A stretch of DNA of 34,461 nt, from NCBI GenBank assembly GCA_030611315.1, contig JAUWPZ010000025.1, positions 1 through 34,461 of the forward strand. The letters are read 5' to 3'. Below the pieces are notes generated by a model that saw only the letters and a program-made list of their open reading frames with translations, did no database searches and was not told where the DNA came from. Position 1 is the stretch's first letter, and every line of letters begins with the position of its first letter. The DNA comes from Sedimentisphaerales bacterium (GTDB taxonomy: Bacteria > Planctomycetota > Phycisphaerae > Sedimentisphaerales > Anaerobacaceae). Positions 9,111 to 15,697 of the stretch are shown here, in pieces. The translations under genes were made by a program, and so were the position numbers.

Positions 9111-9197
9111 ATTGGGTTTGATTGGGTTTGAATTGGGTTTGTATTGGCTTTGATTGGCTTTGAATTGGCTTTGAATTGGGTTTGAATTGGGTTTGTT
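9111..9197. repeat. Tandem array of ATTGGGTTTGA / ATTGGCTTTGA units
   Basis: About eight imperfect copies of a 9-11-nt unit differing by G/C at one position. Read on the minus strand it gives Asn/Pro/Gln/Lys-rich nonsense (NPIQTQF, KANSKPIKA). Further single copies flank it (about 9283-9290, 9361-9375). Confidence 0.8.
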
Positions 9198-9392
9198 TTT
9201 ACCAAGTGTCCAATCGCTTATATTTTCATAATCCGTTGTATCATATAAGTTTGCGCTCATTTGACTTTTTCGGAAATTGGCTTTGGGATTTTTAGGCCAA
9301 AAAACGATGTCAGCTTTATAACCCTTTGCTAAGACGGAATTTGCGTTCACCTGATTTTCCGGTAAATTGGGTTTGTATTGCATAATTGACTC

Positions 9393-9540
9393 ATGGCCAC
9401 AAAGCCACTGAGGCACAAAGAAAATTAACCACGAATTAACACGAATTTTCACGAAGATGTTTAAACGCAGAGAGCGCGGAGAGAAGATAGAAAGACAATA
9501 AGAAAAATAGCCACAGAGCACACAGAGAGCACAGAGAATT
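9393..9540. repeat. Mosaic of CACAAAG, CACGAATT and ACAGAGAGC repeat words
   Basis: Consecutive blocks read GCCACAAAGCCACTGAGGCA, then CCACGAATTAACACGAATTT, then CGCAGAGAGCGCGGAGAGA, then ACAGAGCACACAGAGAGCAC. The same kinds of words are widespread in intergenic DNA of planctomycete, chloroflexal and other environmental genomes. Their origin and role are not established. Confidence 0.75.
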
Positions 9541-9594
9541 AGTGAATAGTGGTACGTTGTGAATGTCAAAATGGGTAAGTGGTTAAATGGCATT

Positions 9595-9646
9595 TCGTAG
9601 CTCGTATCTTGTATCTCGTGAATAGTATCTCGTATTTCGTATCTAT
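9595..9646. repeat. ATCTCGTATCTCG-type degenerate repeat
   Basis: TCGTAGCTCGTATCTTGTAT continues as ATCTCGTGAATAGTATCTCG. It belongs to the same family as 3918-3954, 13074-13110, 14874-14938, 30111-30140 and 31512-31575. Confidence 0.7.
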
Positions 9647-9655
9647 TGCTATTGA

Positions 9656-9715
9656 CCCCATTAGAGTATAAGGCACTCTAACGGGGCAAGCTAGTTTTGG
9701 TGGGCAGGCTTGCCC
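9656..9715. repeat. Two adjacent hairpins
   Basis: First stem CCCCATTAGAGT (9656-9667) pairs with ACTCTAACGGGG (9675-9686) with one mismatch and a 7-nt loop. The second stem GGGCAAGC (9684-9691) pairs with GCTTGCCC (9708-9715). No U-run follows on either strand, so these look more like a small palindromic element than a terminator. Confidence 0.55.
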
Positions 9716-9846
9716 TACTCGTGCGGTTCTCCGCTATATCTTCCGCCATCGGGCGGTTTGCGTTTATCTTCTGATAAACATGTGGGTATTTTAACATATT
9801 TTCAGGTAAAAGTAAAGGAAAAAAGTGCTTTATAAGCACATAAATA

Positions 9847-9874
9847 GCTGGATCCCTGCCTAAAGCATGCAGGG
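9847..9874. repeat. Diverged copy of a CTGGATTCCTGC hairpin element
   Basis: GCTGGATCCCTGCC followed by GCAGGG forms a CCCTGC/GCAGGG hairpin (9854-9859 with 9869-9874). It resembles the better preserved element at 15111-15136. Confidence 0.45.
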
Positions 9875-9928
9875 ACTCGGGCAGGCGGCGTAAGACAGAG
9901 GGTGAGGTAAATTTATTTTTCAACATTA

Positions 9929-11419
9929 TCATGTTTGAAATGGTAACATTTTTATCTCATGTGTATTTACTAAAAACAGTTGAGCATTATTGAATGATCC
10001 TATTAATTTCTTAGGTTCAGTGCAATAGTCAGATTTAATGGAAAAATCATCAGAAGTTATATGTATACTATTCTCAATTCCGGATATTGTTATTGAGCAT
10101 GAAGATAAATCACCCGGATAATCAACAGAGATTGTATCATCGTCGATCTCTTCAATGGCATCAATTAATTGTTTAATGTTAAACGTTTTATCGAATTGAA
10201 ACGTTAAAGAATTAAACGTATCACTAAAAACTTCATTAAACTCAGTCGAATCAATAGATTCTGGATTCTGTATTTCTGTGACTTCTGTATTTAATATATA
10301 TTCAGAATAATCATCAGGATTTATTTTAATCCATATATTAACAGTGAAGTCTTTCGTTAAAATTGATATAGCTTCAGAGTCATCATCCAAACTTATATCA
10401 CGACGTTTATATCCAAATGCCTTTTTTAATGATTTAAATAGATTGTCGGAATATTCCTTAACTTCCTCTTGACTAATTCTCAATATAAAAGATTCAGAAG
10501 CACTGTATATTGCAGCAGGCAATCTATGATGCTTTTTGAAGCCACTTAGAGTTTTTATACTTCCATAGTCTTCTCCAGAAAAAGATACTTTTTTCAATTG
10601 AGCAAGTTTAGGGTGTATCTTTGCTTTTTTTCTATACAAGAGTTCTTTTAAATCTGCAATTATGAATCCTTTTGAAATATTGCCAAAAACCACAGGGGTT
10701 TGGGTATATTTACCAACGTATGTTTTACGTATTGTTCTTGGAACCTCTCTACTCAAATATGTTTGAAGAGAATCTGAAGTAATGAATCTTTTTCTTTCTA
10801 ATGCGTCTAATGAATTTCCTTTTAGTGCCTCAATAATGTGATAAGACCAAATTCCATGTTTTAGCACTTTGCTTGAATATGAGTATTGATCAATCTGACA
10901 TGACGCAAATGCTATGTGGTACTTTGAGTCTTTAAAAAATGCTTTAAACTCTTCGTCCGTTATATCTGTTAATATGCCTCGCATGGATTCGTCAATTTCG
11001 AAACCGCTATGACATGAATCTAAAAATAAAGTTACTTGATTGCAATGAGACATTTTAATTTGTTTCAATATCGTTTGTATAGAAATACTCGTCTTGATTA
11101 AATCACCACGTACTGTGTCAGCACATGTTAAATAGTTATGATCATTTTCAGCGAAACCATGCCCTGCATAGTAAATTATAATCTGATCATTCTTGGTTGC
11201 GGAGTTCAAAACTGACCTTAAACGAGATTCAATTCTTGTCTTTGTTGCGTTATGGCTCAGCAATAAAAACGTATTTGAAGAATCAAGGCCATGTAACTGG
11301 AGTGCCTCAGCAAATTTCCGTGCGTCATTTTCAGCATATGCAACGCTTTTAATTGATGAGTCGATATAACTTTCAATTGCAATTATTAAAGCAAAAATTT
11401 CTTTCATTTGTAATTCCAT
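9929..11419 (-). CDS. Caspase-like (peptidase C14) protein with unassigned C-terminal domain
   Basis: Residues ~5-245 form a caspase/metacaspase domain: the strand FALIIAIESY, the catalytic His in IIYYAGHGF (His87) and the catalytic Cys in LFLDSCHSGF (Cys136), so the dyad is complete. The remaining ~250 residues are Asp/Ser/Ile-rich and not recognised; they may bind a partner or sense a signal. There is no signal peptide or TM helix. Bacterial caspase homologues cleave proteins, and several act in antiphage suicide systems. That role is inferred here only from domain and accessory context. Start: ATG 11419, with an in-frame ATG at 11407 (GGA 8 nt before it) as alternative. The gene is clearly more AT-rich than its surroundings, a sign of transfer. 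Confidence 0.85.
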   Translation of the reverse strand: MELQMKEIFALIIAIESYIDSSIKSVAYAENDARKFAEALQLHGLDSSNTFLLLSHNATKTRIESRLRSVLNSATKNDQIIIYYAGHGFAENDHNYLTCADTVRGDLIKTSISIQTILKQIKMSHCNQVTLFLDSCHSGFEIDESMRGILTDITDEEFKAFFKDSKYHIAFASCQIDQYSYSSKVLKHGIWSYHIIEALKGNSLDALERKRFITSDSLQTYLSREVPRTIRKTYVGKYTQTPVVFGNISKGFIIADLKELLYRKKAKIHPKLAQLKKVSFSGEDYGSIKTLSGFKKHHRLPAAIYSASESFILRISQEEVKEYSDNLFKSLKKAFGYKRRDISLDDDSEAISILTKDFTVNIWIKINPDDYSEYILNTEVTEIQNPESIDSTEFNEVFSDTFNSLTFQFDKTFNIKQLIDAIEEIDDDTISVDYPGDLSSCSITISGIENSIHITSDDFSIKSDYCTEPKKLIGSFNNAQLFLVNTHEIKMLPFQT

Positions 11420-11480
11420 TACATTTGTTGTCGAACATTGTGGCTACTGCGAACGGGAAACTCAGACTTCTTTCTTCTTT

Positions 11481-11592
11481 ATAACAAGTTCCCGTTGCTT
11501 CTTCAATATTTATCCGCCTATGCTGCAAGTCCGCCGGGGCGGGGCGGACTGGTCCAATCTCTTGCAGCCGTCCGAATTGATGAGCTTGTTAT
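11481..11592 (-). repeat. attC-like nested palindrome at the end of the two-TM gene
   Basis: Outer arms ATAACAAG (11481-11488) and CTTGTTAT (11585-11592) are perfect complements. Inside them are TCAAT (11503-11507) with ATTGA (11576-11580), then GCTGCAAG (11522-11529) with CTTGCAGC (11561-11568), and an inner hairpin AGTCCGCC/GGCGGACT (11528-11535, 11543-11550). On the minus strand the TAA stop codon of the upstream gene lies inside the outer arm (AACATAACAAG), as in integron cassettes. Length (~112 nt) and the R-L-hairpin-L-R plan fit attC sites. The strict GTTRRRY core is not met. Confidence 0.5.
11483..11516 (-). repeat. 34-nt direct repeat, copy 1
   Basis: AACAAGTTCCCGTTGCTTCT... to TATCCG. 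It is identical to 12288-12321 except for one T/C difference. The two copies bracket the zinc-ribbon/two-TM gene pair. Confidence 0.9.
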
Positions 11593-11990
11593 GTTTTTTC
11601 TGACTCATATCTTCTTTCAATTAGATTCATCTGCTCAATAACGTCATTAGTATTTGAATTTTGCACTTTTCTTTGGGCTCTACCAAAGAAAAGCGAGAGC
11701 CCACCGCAGATTAAGGAACTAACACAGATGAACCATGAAATAAGAATTGATGTTGGTGTAGATGAATTATCTTCGGGTTGGCCGAATGTTAACGCCACAA
11801 CGAATGCAGAACCAGCAACACCAATTAATGCTGATCCTATTGTGTGATATAAATTTGCATTATCGCTGATGCAATGGATCTTTTTCTTAAGATGTTCCCA
11901 TTCTTCAATAAGAATTGGGTACGCGCGTTTCTTTTGCGGTGGCACTACCTCGTAGTCTTGCGACATTTTGAAGGAGGGTTCATTAGTCAT
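11589..11990 (-). CDS. Small protein with two predicted TM helices, unknown function
   Basis: A 133-residue protein. Residues ~1-55 are cytosolic with a charged helix (LIEEWEHLKKKIH). Two hydrophobic helices follow (SALIGVAGSAFVVALTFG and ILISWFICVSSLICGGLSLF), then a charged tail with NLIERRYESE. Start: ATG 11990 has GAGGGG 6 nt upstream and overlaps the end of the zinc-ribbon gene by 8 nt, so the two are translationally coupled. A longer frame from 12041 would lie inside the upstream gene and is unlikely. The TAA stop sits in the outer arm of the palindrome at 11481-11592. I do not recognise the family. Small two-TM proteins beside a soluble partner are often membrane effectors, but nothing here proves that. 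Confidence 0.7.
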   Translation of the reverse strand: MTNEPSFKMSQDYEVVPPQKKRAYPILIEEWEHLKKKIHCISDNANLYHTIGSALIGVAGSAFVVALTFGQPEDNSSTPTSILISWFICVSSLICGGLSLFFGRAQRKVQNSNTNDVIEQMNLIERRYESEKT

Positions 11991-12255
11991 TTTGCCCCTC
12001 CTTCTTTTCTGGTTTTTCAACGGCTCCAGACAGTATTGCATTTACCATTATGGTATTGCCGCAATTACTACAGGTAACAGGGACAACAGGAACAATCGGC
12101 CCACTGCCAATAACTAAGCCGCCCCCATGAAATTCTCTTAATTCATAGACCGAGTCAGAAATATTCCAATTCCCAACTCCACATAGTGGGCATGGTCGTC
12201 CTTCCCACTTACCCTTCAAATGAGTTAAGAAGTTATCCGAATTAAATTTTGCCAT
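11983..12255 (-). CDS. Small zinc-ribbon protein paired with the two-TM protein
   Basis: A 90-residue protein with two CxxC pairs, GRPCPLCGVGNWN (about residues 19-31) and VTCSNCGNTIMVNA (about 59-72), spaced as in a treble-clef or ribbon zinc domain. A Gly/Pro/Val-rich stretch lies between them (GGGLVIGSGPIVPVVPV). Start: ATG 12255 with AAAGGA about 8 nt upstream; the GTG at 12261 is less likely. It begins only 33 nt after the second copy of the 34-nt repeat and overlaps the next gene by 8 nt. The pair looks like one functional unit. Function unknown. Confidence 0.75.
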   Translation of the reverse strand: MAKFNSDNFLTHLKGKWEGRPCPLCGVGNWNISDSVYELREFHGGGLVIGSGPIVPVVPVTCSNCGNTIMVNAILSGAVEKPEKKEGQND

Positions 12256-12287
12256 GATCACATTCCTTTGTTGTAATTAGTGATATA

Positions 12288-12321
12288 AACAAGTTCCCGT
12301 TGCTTCTTCAATACTTATCCG
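12288..12321 (-). repeat. 34-nt direct repeat, copy 2
   Basis: 33 of 34 bases match 11483-11516. Here the opposite half of the palindrome is not recognisable: no CTTGTTTAT partner is found up to 12400. This is therefore a half site or a shared leader sequence upstream of the zinc-ribbon gene. Confidence 0.9.
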
Positions 12322-12396
12322 ATCTCTTGTGCTTCAACGAATTACGACCTTTTGACTCTTCTGGCCATTGGGGCATATGTCCAGAAAACAATTAAA

Positions 12397-13002
12397 CTAT
12401 TTGGCGATATCTTTGCGTTCCATGAAGCGGTTAAATTTGGCATTCAGTACAAATACATAGTCACAAATTGCCTGAGCAAAATCTAAGAGATCTTTTGCGT
12501 CATCTTTTGTTATTTTCTCTTTTGTAGCATGAGCGCCTATGTTTCTATGCTTTCTTAGCTCTTCACCCCATAGATAGAGTCTTTCATCGATTATGCCCTT
12601 ATCCTTTAACTCCTTCAACCCATGAATAAGATTCGTGCCTTTTGTTGAGTGATCTTGACAAACACCTTCTAATGTTCTGCCAGACATGACGGTACAAGCA
12701 TCATAGGCTTTTGCTTTATAGCATCTTCTAGCCTCAATCAACGAGTTTCTGGCAATTTCAGGTATTTCCCAGTCAATATAGGTTTCTTGTTGCGGCCATA
12801 AGCGCGTCAAACTCGACCATTCACTTGTGGTGGGCCCCGTCTGTATCTGATCTGAGCCGCCCAAAAGGGCACTATGACAGGCAGGGCATTTCAAGAGAAC
12901 GGCCTTAAAGGGATAAGGGTCATCTTCTGGATTGTACGATGTATGCTCACCCTTTACTTCGCCATCTACCTTCGAATCACAATATGGGCACTCAATTATC
13001 AT
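12397..13002 (-). CDS. Zinc-ribbon DUF4145-type protein
   Basis: A 201-residue protein. An N-terminal zinc ribbon (IECPYCDSKVDG, residues ~3-14, and LKCPACHSALL, ~37-47) is followed by an all-helical DUF4145-like domain: ARRCYKAKAYDACTVMSGRTL, LIHGLKELKDKGII, LRKHRNIGAHATKEKITKDD. DUF4145 proteins often occur in restriction and other defence loci, alone or fused to effectors; their biochemical role is not settled. Start: ATG 13002 with GAGGAG about 9-13 nt upstream. It lies at the head of the AT-rich island on the same strand as the zinc-ribbon/TM pair and the caspase-like gene. Confidence 0.8.
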   Translation of the reverse strand: MIIECPYCDSKVDGEVKGEHTSYNPEDDPYPFKAVLLKCPACHSALLGGSDQIQTGPTTSEWSSLTRLWPQQETYIDWEIPEIARNSLIEARRCYKAKAYDACTVMSGRTLEGVCQDHSTKGTNLIHGLKELKDKGIIDERLYLWGEELRKHRNIGAHATKEKITKDDAKDLLDFAQAICDYVFVLNAKFNRFMERKDIAK

Positions 13003-13073
13003 TTCATTATTCTCCTCTGTGGCTGTTTTAATTTACAATTTTCCCCCGCACAAACCCTGTAAGTGCGGGACAA

Positions 13074-13110
13074 GTCTCGTGACTCGTATCTCGTGAAGCG
13101 TGAATCGCCA
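13074..13110. repeat. CTCGTATCTCGTGAA-type degenerate repeat
   Basis: GTCTCGTGACTCGTATCTCG, then TGAAGCGTGAATCGCC. Same family as 9595-9646 and 14874-14938. Confidence 0.65.
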
Positions 13111-13295
13111 GTTGAGTCCGGCAAAGCCGGCATTTTTTAAGAGAAATCAGTAGTTGCACATCACGCGTTAATAGAAGTAGAATACCACAAAAGAATGGGA
13201 AAGGCAAGAAAAAAAGTGAAAAGGCAAAAGAATATCGAATATCTCCGCAGGATGCCTTACGGCGGAACAAGGAATGTCGAATTTCGAATTAAAAA

Positions 13296-13336
13296 GATAG
13301 CGTAGAGCGTTTAGCGGATAGCGTACAGCAGATAAG
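13296..13336. repeat. AGCGTTTAGCGGATAGCG-type repeat
   Basis: GATAGCGTAGAGCGTTTAGC followed by GGATAGCGTACAGC. The same words occur in 21836-21881 and, inverted, in 6741-6770. Confidence 0.7.
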
Positions 13337-13405
13337 GGAATAGTGAATGTTGAATCCCGCACCATAATTATCCCCGCCAAAGAAACGCGGCGGCAGATGA
13401 AGAGC

Positions 13406-13434
13406 TTGACTTGTTGGCGGAATTCTCATAGTAT
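13406..13434 (+). promoter_or_regulatory. Possible sigma-70 promoter of the sulfatase gene
   Basis: TTGACT (13406-13411), 17-nt spacer, TAGTAT (13429-13434). The -35 box is good and the -10 box weak. The leader would be about 65 nt. Confidence 0.35.
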
Positions 13435-13505
13435 GATGCTTAGGCTAACCTGGTTGGGCCTTTATATTGAAATAAGATGAAATACGGCATAGAAAGGAAC
13501 ATGTA

Positions 13506-14906
13506 ATGCAACGACGAGAATTCTTAAAGGCGACGGGCTTAGCGGCAGCCGGTATGCTATCGAATCAGTCAGAATTATCAGGCGCTTCGGGCAAGCGGCC
13601 TCTGAACTTCATTGTGATTATGGCGGACGACTTAGGGGCAAAAGAACTGGGCTGCTACGGCAACAAGGAGCACCGCACGCCAAATCTGGACCGACTTGCT
13701 CAGACGGGCGTGCAATTCAAGACCTGCTACTCCACGCCTATCTGCCATCCGACCCGGTTCGAGATTATGACCGGCCAATACGGCCATCACAACAAAGTTT
13801 ACCACTTTCCCGGCAGGCGGGGCGGACCTGTGGCCGGGTCACCGGAGGATGATATAGCGAGGCATACGACGTTCGCCCAGGTACTTAAACCGCGCCGTTA
13901 CGCGACGGCCCTTTCGGGCAAGTGGCAGCTCACAGGCGAAATACCCACATTGGTTAATGAGTGCGGATTTGACGAATATTGTATGTGGGCATATAAGCAC
14001 AATCTCCCGCCCGGCGTCAAGCACACCGGAGGCTGGGAAGGCAAGCAAGGCGGCAAGACCTCACGCTATTGGCATCCGTCGATTGTCAAGAACGCAAAGT
14101 ACCTGCCGACGGAACCGGATGACTACGGCCCGGATATTTTCACGGACTTCATCATCGATTTTGTCAAACGGCATAAGGACCAACCGTTTTTTGTCTATTA
14201 TCCGATGTGCCTGACACACGGCCCGTTCTACGAAACGCCGGACACGGTCAAATCAGAGGCCGGCAAGTTCAAGAACCTGCGAACGAATTTCAAGGCCAAC
14301 GTAGAGTACATGGACAAGCTTGTCGGGCGGATTGTGCAAGCCCTTGATGCGACAGGCCTGCGGGAGAATACGATAGTATTCTTCACTGGGGACAACGGCA
14401 CGGGCGGTCAGGGCAAGGGTCAATCGACAGAGCTTGGAGCGCGAGTGCCGATGGTTGTGAATTGCCCGGGGATTGTGAAGCAACAAGGTACCAGTAACGA
14501 GTTAGTGGATTTGTCGGACATCTTGCCTACGCTGGCGGATTTTGCCGGGGCAAAGCTGCCCAAGGGACGGGTGATTGACGGGCAGAGCTTTGCGCCTTTG
14601 CTTCGGGGTGAGAAGGGCCCGACTCGGGAGTGGATTTACAGCTATCTCGGAGACCGGCAGATACTGCGGACGAAGCGGTGGCTGCTGGAAGACAACGGCC
14701 CGGGACATCCCGGGCGTTTCTTCGATTGTGGAGACAGCCGAGACGGAACTGGTTACAAGGACGCAACTGACTCTTCGGCTGCCGAGGCGCTTGCCGCCAA
14801 GAAGCGTTTCAAGGAGATTCTGGCAGACAAGCCGCTGCCTGTGGTGGGTGAAAACCGTCCTTCTAACCGTAATCGTAACTCGTCGCTCGGGGGTCGTCGC
14901 TCGTGA
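13506..14906 (+). CDS. Tat-exported sulfatase (arylsulfatase type)
   Basis: The enzyme hydrolyses sulfate esters, probably on sulfated polysaccharides outside the cytoplasm. The start MQRREFLKATGLAAAG is a twin-arginine signal. DDLGAKELGCYG (41-52) holds the metal-binding Asp pair. CHPTR (80-84) is the site whose Cys is converted to formylglycine, with Thr at the position that is usually Ser or Ala. FFTGDNGT gives the later metal ligands, and RTKRWLL is typical of the C-terminal subdomain. Start: ATG 13506 behind AAAGGAAC. The last ~18 residues (from about ENRPSNRNRN) are encoded by a dispersed TCGTCGCTCG repeat rather than by sulfatase sequence, so the native end was probably displaced. No maturase gene is in the window. 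Confidence 0.92.
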   Translation: MQRREFLKATGLAAAGMLSNQSELSGASGKRPLNFIVIMADDLGAKELGCYGNKEHRTPNLDRLAQTGVQFKTCYSTPICHPTRFEIMTGQYGHHNKVYHFPGRRGGPVAGSPEDDIARHTTFAQVLKPRRYATALSGKWQLTGEIPTLVNECGFDEYCMWAYKHNLPPGVKHTGGWEGKQGGKTSRYWHPSIVKNAKYLPTEPDDYGPDIFTDFIIDFVKRHKDQPFFVYYPMCLTHGPFYETPDTVKSEAGKFKNLRTNFKANVEYMDKLVGRIVQALDATGLRENTIVFFTGDNGTGGQGKGQSTELGARVPMVVNCPGIVKQQGTSNELVDLSDILPTLADFAGAKLPKGRVIDGQSFAPLLRGEKGPTREWIYSYLGDRQILRTKRWLLEDNGPGHPGRFFDCGDSRDGTGYKDATDSSAAEALAAKKRFKEILADKPLPVVGENRPSNRNRNSSLGGRRS

Positions 14907-14938
14907 ATCGTGATTTGTGGAGCGTGAATTGTGAATAG
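14874..14938. repeat. TCGTCGCTCG / TCGTGAATCGTGA repeat overlapping the sulfatase 3' end
   Basis: AACTCGTCGCTCGGGGGTCG, TCGCTCGTGAATCGTGATTT and GAGCGTGAATTGTGAATAG follow one another. The sulfatase stop codon (TGA 14904-14906) lies inside the array. Confidence 0.7.
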
Positions 14939-15185
14939 TGGATGGGTGGATGCGTTAATGCGTAGATGAGAGGAAGAGAGTGAATGTCGAATTTCGGATG
15001 TTGAATTTCAAAGCTGAGATTGCCACATCGGCCACAAAGCGTCCTCCTCACAATGACATGTTGCATTCATCTGCTCCAGACTACGAGAGATTTTAACTGC
15101 ATCGAAAACAACTGGATTCCTGCCTTCGCAGGAATGACAAATGTCGTTTCCGCAACAGGAACTATATATCCGATTTGTGGAGTGT
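14907..15185. other. Repeat-rich intergenic region after the sulfatase
   Basis: It contains the rest of the TCGTGAATCG array, a GAATGTCGAATTTCGGATG run (about 14981-15010) and a hairpin element at 15111-15136. No gene is seen. The sulfatase and HPP genes converge here. Confidence 0.6.
15111..15136. repeat. CTGGATTCCTGCCTTCGCAGGAATGAC palindromic element
   Basis: ATTCCTGC (15116-15123) and GCAGGAAT (15128-15135) form a perfect 8-bp stem with a CTTC loop. Translated it gives the WIPAFAGMT string known from intergenic repeats in many bacterial genomes. Confidence 0.75.
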
Positions 15186-15677
15186 TTAGAGCAAATCCTT
15201 TAAGTAGTTTCTGAGGTAATATCGGCATTGAGTCAACAGTACCGCGCTTACCATAACGGTTATGAAAGAGATATCGAATGAGACCTCATTTATTACCACG
15301 GCCAAGGCTGTGCCCGCAGCAGGAGGGTGCTCGACGTCCAAGGCCACCATAAAAAAGATTGCAACCGCGAGAGTGAGTGGATACCCAAAAATATAGGGAA
15401 GGTTGATGTAATAGAACAGGAACCCAACGGCCAAGCAAACCAGATGTCCGCCAATGACGTGCCTGGTTCGTGCCGAGGCGGTAGTGGGCATTGCAAACAG
15501 GATGAAAGCAGTGGCGCCCATCGAGCTGATTAAAACCATCCTGTCCTTGCCCAGAATTGGAACAAGGATACACAGAACGGCGGCAGCCATCAAGCTCTGG
15601 AGGATGTAATACATCCAAAGCTTTTTGAATTTGCCCCAAATTGTGGCCTTTGCTCCGGTATTCAGCAGATTAGTCAT
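15186..15677 (-). CDS. HPP-family integral membrane protein
   Basis: A 163-residue protein with the HPP-family signature EHPPAAGTALA (DVEHPPAAGTAL, about residues 111-122), preceded by GATAFILFAMPTTASARTRHVIGGH. Four to five hydrophobic helices are visible. HPP proteins are small membrane proteins; some plant and cyanobacterial members move nitrite, but the substrate here is unknown. Start: ATG 15677 is chosen because it lies just downstream of a terminator-like hairpin with a T-run (15698-15765). A start at 15755 would run through that hairpin. It is downstream of flgM on the same strand but probably separate from the flagellar operon. Confidence 0.85.
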   Translation of the reverse strand: MTNLLNTGAKATIWGKFKKLWMYYILQSLMAAAVLCILVPILGKDRMVLISSMGATAFILFAMPTTASARTRHVIGGHLVCLAVGFLFYYINLPYIFGYPLTLAVAIFFMVALDVEHPPAAGTALAVVINEVSFDISFITVMVSAVLLTQCRYYLRNYLKDLL

Positions 15678-15697
15678 AACTATTATCCGGCGCAAGT

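Larger units (their letters stand above)
8480..9928. other. 1.4-kb gene-poor stretch built of repeat families
   Basis: No open frame here resembles a known protein. The stretch holds a possible promoter (8666-8694), a GAAGxxCGAAGG purine-rich run (about 8981-9025), GATTTCCGATTTCCGATT runs (9046-9075), a tandem array (9111-9197), a CACAAAG/CACGAATT/ACAGAGA mosaic (9393-9540), ATCTCGTATC-type repeats (9595-9646) and two hairpins (9656-9715). A frame on the minus strand across 8889-9593 is open only because the repeats lack stops. Confidence 0.75.
13003..13505. other. Intergenic region with repeats between the island and the sulfatase gene
   Basis: It holds a hairpin CCCGCAC/GTGCGGG (about 13045-13070), a CTCGTATCTCGTGAA-type repeat (13074-13110), a GGAATGTCGAATTTCGAATT run (13271-13290), an AGCGTTTAGCGGATAGCG repeat (13296-13336) and a possible promoter for the sulfatase (13406-13434). 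No gene is seen. Confidence 0.6.

Noticed and set aside
8889..9593. Minus-strand open frame of 234 codons, rich in Asn, Pro, Gln and Lys
   Set aside because: It is open only because the repeat arrays lack stops. Its parts match repeat words known from intergenic DNA and show no domain or ribosome site.
9678..9932. Minus-strand 84-codon frame overlapping the caspase gene stop
   Set aside because: It is composed of the 9847-9874 hairpin element and other palindromes, with no recognisable protein and no ribosome site.
11991..12041. 17-codon longer start for the two-TM protein
   Set aside because: It lies within the zinc-ribbon gene and lacks a ribosome site, while ATG 11990 has a strong one.
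15111..15136. Short peptide WIPAFAGMT as part of a gene
   Set aside because: This string is the translation of a widespread palindromic intergenic element, not a conserved protein.
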